In this document: positions 1 through 6,125 of the stretch, piece after piece
How the letters are laid out: each line of letters begins with the position of its first letter
Numbering within the stretch: the first letter of the stretch is position 1
Assembly: GCA_946491675.1 (NCBI GenBank)
Contig: CAMLYN010000027.1
Span: forward strand, 1-10,911
Direction of reading: 5' to 3'
DNA from: an uncultured Mycoplasmatota bacterium
Lineage (GTDB): Bacteria > Bacillota_I > Bacilli_A > RF39 > UBA660
DNA length: 10,911 bases
The notes under the pieces: model-generated
The model's input: the letters and a program-made list of their open reading frames with translations, nothing else
What the model was told of the DNA's origin: nothing
Database searches by the model: none
Translations under genes and position numbers: made by a program

Positions 1-48
1 ATAACTTACATTTAGGTAATTAGATGTGCGGACACTTATTATTTCCAT
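1..48 (-). CDS. Possible start of a further gene in the left-hand operon (partial)
   Basis: An ATG at 48-46 follows directly on the TAA stop (51-49) of the upstream gene, and the frame stays open for all 16 codons to the window edge, reading MEIISVRTSNYLNVSY. Abutting stop and start codons fit a tightly packed operon like the rest of this island. Against it, no purine-rich ribosome binding site is seen in the preceding 15 bases and 16 codons are too few to recognise a family. Translation would have to rely on coupling to the upstream gene. It could equally be a chance open stretch. Confidence 0.35.
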   Translation of the reverse strand, partial: MEIISVRTSNYLNVSY

Positions 49-1452
49 TTATATATTATTTGAAAATACATTTCTTTTTTGACTTTTTTTTACAGGAATT
101 GCACTTTCTTTATTTTGAGGATTAATTGTTAATAAGTTTTTCTTAATTTTATCATATATATAATCAGCAATATAACCATTTGCAATATGATTACAATGAG
201 CAGGTTTATCAAGAAAATAATTGTGTAAGGTATTATTATTAAAAACAGGTAATAAGGTTTCTACATCAGTAAATCCTAATCTAGCAAGTTTTTCTTTTTC
301 ATCTGTTGATATAATAAAAATCAGTTTATCGCCATGTTTTATATTTACATTGTCAGCAATTCTAACTTGTTCAGGTAATTCCATAGCTCTTAAACCATAA
401 TTATTAACGGAATAATCCATATTGTTAACATTAATTTTTCTTTGCAAATAACTTGCTATAGTATGTTTATCATCTACTAAAGCACCATATACCATACAAG
501 GACCAAATATATTAATATCAAATGCATAATCAAAACCCTTATCTGTAGTATATCTAATTCCATTAATACTTTTACAAAAATCATTATCAGAATCTGCTAA
601 TCTACAAATGCCATTTTTTAGTATAGTTCCAGGAGATAAATTTTCCTTGTCTATATAATCTTCAGTAAATAAATCTCCCATAACTATTTCTACTAAATTT
701 CTTATTTCAGGATCATTCATATAGTTACTAAGGTAATATATATAATTAACTTTAGCTTTCATTCTCAATTGTTCTGCAAATGTTAATTCTGTAAATTGTT
801 CATTATCAGGAAATTCAAACACATAAGTTTCAAAAGATTGATCTTTTAAAAAACTATTAACAAAATAGTATATTTCTGCCTCATTACATAATTCATTTAT
901 ATTTAATATACTTGAAGATAATTCTTTATCAAATCTACAATACCTATTTATTTCTTGTTTTAAATCCAACGAAAATAAATCTGTATCAATTAATAATGAT
1001 TTTTCCTCTAAAATAGAACTTAAATAATTATCATAATCAATAGGAATAATAGAAGTGGAGAATTCATTACCATAGACATTTATATAATTAAATAATTCTT
1101 GTGATAATCCACCTCTAACAAAAACCTTTTTCGGTTTTCTACTTCTTAAATAATTAATAATTTTATCATTATTAGCATATAAACATTTCCATCTAGTTGA
1201 ATCAATTGATGTATTTTTCCATTCACTATTGTCTTTATTATTTTTTTCTTTTGTATATATAGCCAATTCATCAATTGTAATTTTTAAACTACTACCATTA
1301 CGAATACTATTTATAAAAGATTCATAAGTTATAAATTGCTCATCATTCAAAGCTACGATTGATTCTTGATTTTGCAAAAATACATTAATTAATTCATGTT
1401 TTAAATTAATATCAGATTCACTTATATGAATTACACTATTTTCTTTATTCAT
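49..1452 (-). CDS. Large protein with SGNH-hydrolase-like C-terminal domain, Cys in place of the nucleophile Ser
   Basis: The protein has 467 residues and no signal peptide or membrane segment, so it is probably cytoplasmic. The N-terminal ~300 residues match no family I recognise; a stretch near 108-116 (KKVFVRGGL) looks like a Rossmann-type strand and turn. From about 308 the pattern resembles an SGNH/GDSL hydrolase. INIFGPCMVYG (313-323) sits where block I (GDS) is expected, with Cys319 at the nucleophile position. NNYG (350-353) may be a later block, and D415-KPA-H419 followed by N421 and a hydrophobic helix resembles block V (Asp...His near the C-terminus). The start is supported by a G-rich ribosome binding site that includes a run of seven Gs (1461-1467). 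It is the third gene of the metallophosphoesterase and alpha/beta hydrolase operon, 28 bases after the latter. It may be an acyl- or thioester-handling enzyme of the same pathway; the SGNH assignment is inference from motif pattern only. Confidence 0.8.
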   Translation of the reverse strand: MNKENSVIHISESDINLKHELINVFLQNQESIVALNDEQFITYESFINSIRNGSSLKITIDELAIYTKEKNNKDNSEWKNTSIDSTRWKCLYANNDKIINYLRSRKPKKVFVRGGLSQELFNYINVYGNEFSTSIIPIDYDNYLSSILEEKSLLIDTDLFSLDLKQEINRYCRFDKELSSSILNINELCNEAEIYYFVNSFLKDQSFETYVFEFPDNEQFTELTFAEQLRMKAKVNYIYYLSNYMNDPEIRNLVEIVMGDLFTEDYIDKENLSPGTILKNGICRLADSDNDFCKSINGIRYTTDKGFDYAFDINIFGPCMVYGALVDDKHTIASYLQRKINVNNMDYSVNNYGLRAMELPEQVRIADNVNIKHGDKLIFIISTDEKEKLARLGFTDVETLLPVFNNNTLHNYFLDKPAHCNHIANGYIADYIYDKIKKNLLTINPQNKESAIPVKKSQKRNVFSNNI

Positions 1453-1453
1453 T

Positions 1454-1470
1454 ACAGTTTCCCCCCCTCA
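1454..1470 (-). promoter_or_regulatory. Ribosome binding site with a G7 homopolymer
   Basis: On the minus strand the sequence upstream of the ATG at 1452 reads GAGGGGGGGAAACTGTA. The Shine-Dalgarno core lies inside a run of seven Gs (plus-strand C 1461-1467), the most conspicuous G/C run in this very A+T-rich island. A change in run length would alter the spacing to the start codon. No variation is visible in a single sequence. Confidence 0.6.
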
Positions 1471-1480
1471 ATTTTAAATA

Positions 1481-2233
1481 TTATTCATTAATATTTTTTA
1501 ATAAAAAATTAACAATTTCATTATCATAATTATATAGTTCATGTTTTCCATCTTCAATAGTTGTCAATTTTAAATTATTCTTCTTACAAAAATCACTAAT
1601 ATCTTTATAAAGAACAGTCTTATCAACTGTACCATGAATTATTGAAACATTTTGAAACTCATAATTTTTAACAACATTATCACCATTTTTAAATTCAAGA
1701 TAAGCATCTTTATATATTTTAATATTATTATACAAAGGCATAAATTCATTAGTATTAAAATAATCAAGTGATATTCCTGATTTGTGTTCCATAATCTCGC
1801 AAAAATTAATAGCAGGACACATTAACATTGTTTTTTCTATATTTGTATTATTCTGTATTAGCTTATTTAAAATCACAAAGCCACCAAAACTACATCCAAA
1901 CAAATATATAGGTACATTATACTTTGTTTTTACATATGCAATAATTTCTTCTAGATAGGTTATACACAAACTTAAATTAAAAAGTGAAAAATCTGTTTTG
2001 TCTTCTCCATGACCAGGAAAGTCAAAAGAAATAATACCAATTTTATTTTTTAATAAATCATCATAAAATCTTGTTGCCCATGTTTTGTTGCTACCTAACC
2101 CATGACAATAAATTATTATTTTATTCATATTATCATGAGGTATGGCACTAAAAGTATTAATTTTATCATTAATTAAATAATTAAATTTAACTCTTAAATC
2201 ATTTTTTGCCTTTTCAATAATTTTTTCGTCCAT
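1481..2233 (-). CDS. Alpha/beta hydrolase (serine esterase/thioesterase-like)
   Basis: The protein has 250 residues, the usual size for a single-domain alpha/beta hydrolase. HGLGSNKT (44-51) supplies the oxyanion-hole HG, DFPGHG (71-76) is the conserved strand-4 loop, and GCSFGG (113-118) is the nucleophile elbow with Ser115. Asp204 in HGTVDKTV and His231 in DGKHEL complete the triad. There is no secretion signal. The start is supported by AGAGGA about 7 bases upstream of the ATG. It lies 30 bases after the metallophosphoesterase gene and 28 before the SGNH-like gene, so the three are probably one transcript. The fold covers esterases, thioesterases, peptidases and lyases. In a biosynthetic setting it would most likely hydrolyse an ester or thioester intermediate, but the substrate is unknown. 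Confidence 0.9.
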   Translation of the reverse strand: MDEKIIEKAKNDLRVKFNYLINDKINTFSAIPHDNMNKIIIYCHGLGSNKTWATRFYDDLLKNKIGIISFDFPGHGEDKTDFSLFNLSLCITYLEEIIAYVKTKYNVPIYLFGCSFGGFVILNKLIQNNTNIEKTMLMCPAINFCEIMEHKSGISLDYFNTNEFMPLYNNIKIYKDAYLEFKNGDNVVKNYEFQNVSIIHGTVDKTVLYKDISDFCKKNNLKLTTIEDGKHELYNYDNEIVNFLLKNINE

Positions 2234-2263
2234 AAGTAATCCTCTTTTCCATCACTAATTATA

Positions 2264-3067
2264 TCATAACTTATTAATATATTTTTTAAAAGTTTCTTTA
2301 TTAGGATAATCTCTATTATCCAATTCATAATGCAACTTCTCATAGTCATAATCAACCATATTTTCTGTAAGAATAATTCCATTATTAACATTTTCTAAAA
2401 CATAATACACTGCTTGTTTATCAATCGCTACACCTGTTCCATTAAGTGAATAAAAATCTATATTATCTTTTGTATGTTTTCTAAAAAAATGATAATGTCC
2501 ATAAATTATACCATTGTATTCATCTACCTTTTTTCCTCCAAATAACGGATCATTATTTGCTGATATTAAAAGTGGCGTTTGATTAGTAGAAAACCTCATA
2601 TCTTGTGGTGTATTAGTTTCAAAAAAAGAGCTAACATCTTCCCCATTATATTTCCAAACACCAGAATAATCATATCGTACATCAATGGGAAAATGACACA
2701 ATGCAATTTTTTGATTACCAAGTTCAATGTCTATTGAATGAGGCATTCTCCGTAATGCACAAATTTGTTCACTTGTTAATGCTTCTCTTGTCCATACAGC
2801 ATTATAATAACGTGCAATATTGTGTTTTTTTAAATAATCAAAACTATCAGCACCAAATATTACATATTCTTCAGCATTCCCTATAATATTTATAATATTA
2901 TTTTCTAAAATTAACTCTAAACATTCACTAGGATGATTACCAAGTCCAATAACATCCCCTAAAGAATAAATTGTCTTTATATTATGATTTTTTATGTCCA
3001 TGAGAACTGCTTTTAACGCTTCTAAATTTGCATGAACATCTGATATCAATGCTATCTTTTCTTGCAT
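2264..3067 (-). CDS. Calcineurin-like metallophosphoesterase (Metallophos_2, YfcE-like)
   Basis: The protein has 267 residues when started at the ATG at 3067. This start has AGAGG about 9 bases upstream. An in-frame GTG at 3076 overlaps that site and is too close to be used. The dinuclear-metal motifs appear in order: SDVHAN (9-14; Asp10, His12), LGDVIG (36-41; Asp38), GNAE (63-66), LCHFP with His125, and GHYH (190-193). The usual GNH motif is GNA here; variation at that His occurs in the YfcE branch, so activity is still expected. Family members hydrolyse phosphomono- or diesters in the cytoplasm. It is the first gene of a three-gene minus-strand operon, divergent from the kinase-like gene. 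A role in removing phosphate from a nucleotide or sugar-phosphate intermediate fits the neighbours but is inferred. Confidence 0.92.
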   Translation of the reverse strand: MQEKIALISDVHANLEALKAVLMDIKNHNIKTIYSLGDVIGLGNHPSECLELILENNIINIIGNAEEYVIFGADSFDYLKKHNIARYYNAVWTREALTSEQICALRRMPHSIDIELGNQKIALCHFPIDVRYDYSGVWKYNGEDVSSFFETNTPQDMRFSTNQTPLLISANNDPLFGGKKVDEYNGIIYGHYHFFRKHTKDNIDFYSLNGTGVAIDKQAVYYVLENVNNGIILTENMVDYDYEKLHYELDNRDYPNKETFKKYINKL

Positions 3068-3086
3068 AGCACACACCTCTTTTCTG

Positions 3087-3115
3087 TTGATTTTTTGTTT
3101 ATATTATGCTAATAT
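3087..3115 (+). promoter_or_regulatory. Candidate sigma-A promoter for the kinase-like gene
   Basis: TTGATT (3087-3092) and TAATAT (3110-3115) are 17 bases apart, each matching consensus at about 4 of 6 positions. Transcription would begin near 3122, leaving a very short leader that starts at about the ribosome binding site AAGGAAG (3124-3130). It overlaps the opposing promoter, so the two directions may compete. Support is modest. Confidence 0.35.
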
Positions 3116-3125
3116 ATACCCTCAA
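3098..3125 (-). promoter_or_regulatory. Candidate sigma-A promoter for the metallophosphoesterase operon
   Basis: On the minus strand, TTGAGG (3125-3120) and TATAAA (3103-3098) are separated by 16 bases and lie about 31 bases upstream of the ATG at 3067. They match the consensus -35 at 4 of 6 and -10 at 5 of 6 positions. The 71-base region between two divergent starts must hold promoters for both directions. Confidence 0.5.
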
Positions 3126-3138
3126 GGAAGTGGTACAT

Positions 3139-3630
3139 ATGATAATTGTCGAAGGATTAGATGGTTGTGGGAAAACAACTTTAATAACTAATTTAATCAA
3201 AGAAGGAAAACAATTAGTAATTCCAAACAATGACTTTGAAAATTTTTATTATAAATATGTAGATACTTTTGAGAGATCTTCAGTTAATTCAGTAATGGAT
3301 CGTTCTTTTATAAGTGTAATGGTTTATGGAAAAGTATTAAGTAATAAAACAAGAATTTCTGAACAAGATTATTTAAAATTACTTAAATTATATACTAAAA
3401 ACAAACCTAGTATTATATACTTATATGCACCTCAAGAATTACTATTGGAAAGACGAAAAGATGATACAAGTGATAGATTAGTATTATTACATTTATATAA
3501 ATCTCTATTAGAAGAATTTGATTATAGATTAGAGCAAGCAAGTAATTTTATGCCAGTTTACAAAATTAATACAGCTAATTACAACGAACAACAAACTTTT
3601 GAACAAACCAAGAAATTAATTAAATTTTAA
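3139..3630 (+). CDS. Short thymidylate-kinase-like P-loop nucleoside/nucleotide kinase
   Basis: The protein has 163 residues from the ATG at 3139, chosen because AAGGAAG lies 8 bases upstream and the P-loop follows at once; an upstream ATG at 3106 has no such site. The Walker A motif is GLDGCGKT (6-13). DRSFIS (54-59) matches the DRxxxS motif of thymidylate and deoxynucleoside kinases. RRKDDTSDR (105-113) resembles the Arg-rich LID that closes over ATP. Bacterial Tmk proteins are usually near 205-215 residues, so this is a short variant and the substrate may not be dTMP. It is the only plus-strand gene of the island; its stop overlaps that of the converging 420-residue gene. A housekeeping tmk normally lies elsewhere, so this is probably a pathway-specific kinase. 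The substrate is unknown. Confidence 0.85.
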   Translation: MIIVEGLDGCGKTTLITNLIKEGKQLVIPNNDFENFYYKYVDTFERSSVNSVMDRSFISVMVYGKVLSNKTRISEQDYLKLLKLYTKNKPSIIYLYAPQELLLERRKDDTSDRLVLLHLYKSLLEEFDYRLEQASNFMPVYKINTANYNEQQTFEQTKKLIKF

Positions 3631-3641
3631 TTTCTTTTTTT
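3610..3641 (+). terminator. A+T-rich intrinsic terminator of the kinase-like gene
   Basis: AAGAAATTAA (3610-3619) and TTAATTTCTT (3627-3636) form a perfect 10-bp inverted repeat with a 7-base loop, followed by Ts to 3641. It contains the stop codon of the kinase-like gene and overlaps the end of the converging gene. The stem has a single G:C pair and so would be weak, but its position at a convergent junction supports terminator function. On the minus strand it is not followed by a clear U tract. Confidence 0.55.
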
Positions 3642-4889
3642 AATTAGACTTTTTGCATAGTTTGGAATAGTAATTGAACTTATAATACTCGATTCATATG
3701 TTGTATTTTGATGCCTATCAATTTCAAATGAAGGCTTTAAGGCAATTTTTAATAATTGTTCAAGTGATAAATCACTTTGCATCAATATTGCTTTATCATA
3801 ATTATCAGAAAAATCTCTATTTATTTCAGAACGAGGAAAAAAAGCAATTTTTAAATTATCTTTATCCTGAAACAGAAACTCTAAATAATTCTTTATATAT
3901 TTCTTAATGTAATCACTATCAGTTGCTAACACATCATATTGTGTTAATAGTACATTTATATTATTGATACAAGAATTCACATCTCTCTGAATAAATGCTG
4001 TTCTATCAAATACATTTTCATTTAACATATAATTTCCATTGCTAACAAGCCTAGACATAAAAACAGGTGACAATACAGAATAATAATAAGCAGCACCAAA
4101 ATTATCAGTAGTGAAAAAGTTAGGATTTTGTTGGTAACTCCAATTTTGTTGAAAAACACCATTCATATTATAATTCTTAAAAATATTATCTATTTTTAAC
4201 ATTTCACTTGTATCGCAACAATTTAAATCGCCAGAAAGACCATATTTCAAAATCCGATTTTCAAATTGATTATTAAAACCATGAAAACAATATCCTTTAT
4301 CTATAAAATTCTGACTTATCGTTATTAAGCATTTATCTTTTTTGCCATTCGTTTTTGAAATTATATTTTCAAACAAAACATCATCACATCTATGCAATAA
4401 ATCTTCAAAACTTAATGATACTTTGCATTTTTTTATAATTCCATCAAAATAATTATCTATAAATTTAGAATCATGAATTTTATCTTGATTCATTATCACA
4501 AAACAATATATTTTTTGTAAAAGTAAAGCTTGTAAAAATAATTGTGTATCTGCCCAAGTAGTAACATTAACACCTATTTTTCTTAAATCAAAACTAAAAT
4601 CTCTGTTCTGAATAATTTGTAAAATTTCTTGAATTTTCTCGCTATTTAATATTTTTTCAAATTGTTCAACAAAAACTACATCATTTTCTCGGTGATTATA
4701 ATATCTTTTCATATCATCTTGTACATCTATTTTTTTCAAATGCTTATGTTTACTAATTATACTAACATATTTTTTCAACTTACTATCACTTATTTGATAT
4801 TTATGACATATACTATCAAATTCTTTTTGAGAAAGTTCGATATCACATTCATCTGTAACTATTTTAGAAATTAAATCATATAAATTCAT
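3627..4889 (-). CDS. 420-residue orphan protein with ADP-ribosyltransferase-like motifs
   Basis: The protein has 420 residues, no signal peptide and no membrane segment. The first ~185 residues are charged and probably helical, with no family I recognise. From about 198 the sequence shows a pattern seen in ADP-ribosyltransferase-fold proteins: YCFHGF (200-205) with His203, NRILKYGLSG (211-220), then FFTTDNFGAAYYYS (258-271) like the ART strand ending in a conserved Tyr. A third catalytic residue (Glu or Gln) cannot be placed with confidence. Its ATG overlaps the NUDIX stop (ATGA) and has AAGGA upstream, so it is translationally coupled and last in the operon. Its stop shares TTAA with the stop of the converging kinase-like gene. 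It may modify a protein or nucleotide, or the fold may serve as a binding domain. The ART link is an inference from short motifs. Confidence 0.78.
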   Translation of the reverse strand: MNLYDLISKIVTDECDIELSQKEFDSICHKYQISDSKLKKYVSIISKHKHLKKIDVQDDMKRYYNHRENDVVFVEQFEKILNSEKIQEILQIIQNRDFSFDLRKIGVNVTTWADTQLFLQALLLQKIYCFVIMNQDKIHDSKFIDNYFDGIIKKCKVSLSFEDLLHRCDDVLFENIISKTNGKKDKCLITISQNFIDKGYCFHGFNNQFENRILKYGLSGDLNCCDTSEMLKIDNIFKNYNMNGVFQQNWSYQQNPNFFTTDNFGAAYYYSVLSPVFMSRLVSNGNYMLNENVFDRTAFIQRDVNSCINNINVLLTQYDVLATDSDYIKKYIKNYLEFLFQDKDNLKIAFFPRSEINRDFSDNYDKAILMQSDLSLEQLLKIALKPSFEIDRHQNTTYESSIISSITIPNYAKSLIKKRN

Positions 4890-5329
4890 AGCAAATCCTT
4901 ATATTCAGTAAGATATAACTCTAATGCTTTTCTTTGATAAGGTAATTCTAAATAGTCTAACGCATTATTTATATCAATTAAAACTAATTCTGATTCTTTT
5001 TCTAAAGGCTCATCTATATCATCTTCTATATCTACTAAAAAAATATGTGCTAGTGATTCCATATGCTTTTTATTTCTAGTAAACCAAAAACAGTCTATAG
5101 AACAAAAATCTTTAATTGTTTTTACCTTACAACCACTTTCTTCTAAAAATTCTCTATATAAACAATCTTGAAATGTCTCGCCAGTTTCTTTACCTCCACC
5201 TATTAATGACACTTCCCCATTTTTTTTAGTCAAATATATTTTTTTATCTTTAACATAAATACCAAAACACGTTTCACGAAAATCATATTTAATATTTTTA
5301 TCATTAATTCCTATTTGTACTTTTTTCAT
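4886..5329 (-). CDS. NUDIX hydrolase
   Basis: The protein has 147 residues from the ATG at 5329. This start is preferred over the in-frame ATG at 5350 because GGGAGG lies 4-5 bases upstream and the ATG overlaps the previous stop as TAATG. The complete NUDIX box spans 45-67: Gly45, five residues, Glu51, seven residues, then REFLEESGC, which supplies the Mg2+-binding Glu residues. The family cleaves nucleoside diphosphates linked to another moiety, such as NDP-sugars, dinucleotides or damaged NTPs. Coupling to the cytidylyltransferase upstream suggests it acts on a CDP- or other nucleotide-linked intermediate, as a pathway or clean-up enzyme. Specificity cannot be read from the box. Confidence 0.95.
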   Translation of the reverse strand: MKKVQIGINDKNIKYDFRETCFGIYVKDKKIYLTKKNGEVSLIGGGKETGETFQDCLYREFLEESGCKVKTIKDFCSIDCFWFTRNKKHMESLAHIFLVDIEDDIDEPLEKESELVLIDINNALDYLELPYQRKALELYLTEYKDLL

Positions 5330-6108
5330 TAGTCCTCCCATACTTTCCAAGGTGCTTTATCAGCCTTAATTAATTTATTCAAATATTCTCTCTCACTTTG
5401 AAAATCCATACATTGCCAAAATCCTAAATGCTTATATGCAGAAAGTTGTTTCTTTTCTACTAATTTTTCCAAAATTTCTTTTTCAAAGGATGCAGAATTA
5501 GGAGTCAAATGTTTTAATACTTCTTTATTAACAACCATAAATCCACCATTAATCCATTCATCCTCTTTTAAAAATTTTTCCCTAAAATATTTAACATTAG
5601 TATCCTCTAATTCAACAACACCAAATCGTTCTTCTCTTTTAACCACTGTAATTGTTACAAGAGACTTTTGTTTCTTATGAAATTCATATAAATCTTTAAT
5701 ATCTATATCTGATATTGCATCAGCATAAGTCAGAAAAAATGAATCGTCATCATCATCTAAATATTTTTCAATTCGTTTTAATCTGCCCCCTGTTAAAGTA
5801 TTCAAACCTGTATCTACCAAAGTAATATTCCAGTCCTCACTATTATTATTCAATACCTTTAGCTCTTGATTCTTAAAATTAATACTAATATCTTTCTTCT
5901 GATTCATTAAATCTAAAAAATATTTTTTAAAATCCTCTTGTTTATATCCTAAACACAATATAAAATCTTTAACACCATAATGATAATACATTTTCATAAT
6001 ATGCCAAACAATAGGCATATCCCCAACAGTTACAAGTGGTTTAGGCGTAGTATCACTCTCTAATTTTATTCTGCTACCCTTACCACCTGCAAAAATAACA
6101 CACTTCAT
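5329..6108 (-). CDS. rfbF: Glucose-1-phosphate cytidylyltransferase (CDP-glucose pyrophosphorylase)
   Basis: The enzyme makes CDP-glucose and pyrophosphate from CTP and glucose-1-phosphate in the cytoplasm. Its 259 residues match the usual ~257. GGKGSR (8-13) and TPKP (21-24, Lys23) form the nucleotide-binding start. TLTGGRLKR (104-112) is a segment characteristic of RfbF/DdhA/AscA enzymes. YADAISDID (128-136, with Asp130 as metal ligand), WINGGF (185-190), GFWQCMD (229-235, Asp235) and the APWKVW tail (252-257) are also as in the family. The start has AAAGGTGG 7 bases upstream. CDP-glucose normally goes to 4,6-dehydratase RfbG on the way to 3,6-dideoxyhexoses, but no dehydratase is in this window. 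Either the pathway continues outside it, or another enzyme here uses CDP-glucose, or the enzyme activates a different sugar phosphate. Confidence 0.93.
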   Translation of the reverse strand: MKCVIFAGGKGSRIKLESDTTPKPLVTVGDMPIVWHIMKMYYHYGVKDFILCLGYKQEDFKKYFLDLMNQKKDISINFKNQELKVLNNNSEDWNITLVDTGLNTLTGGRLKRIEKYLDDDDDSFFLTYADAISDIDIKDLYEFHKKQKSLVTITVVKREERFGVVELEDTNVKYFREKFLKEDEWINGGFMVVNKEVLKHLTPNSASFEKEILEKLVEKKQLSAYKHLGFWQCMDFQSEREYLNKLIKADKAPWKVWED

Positions 6109-6125
6109 ATAAAAACCACCTTTAC

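Noticed and set aside
2330..3067. Inactive metallophosphoesterase because GNH reads GNA
   Set aside because: YfcE-like relatives also vary at this position, and all other metal ligands are present, so loss of activity is not supported.
3106..3138. Eleven-residue N-terminal extension of the kinase-like gene
   Set aside because: It would span the ribosome binding site of the ATG at 3139 and precede the conserved MIIVEGLDG start; no ribosome binding site supports 3106.
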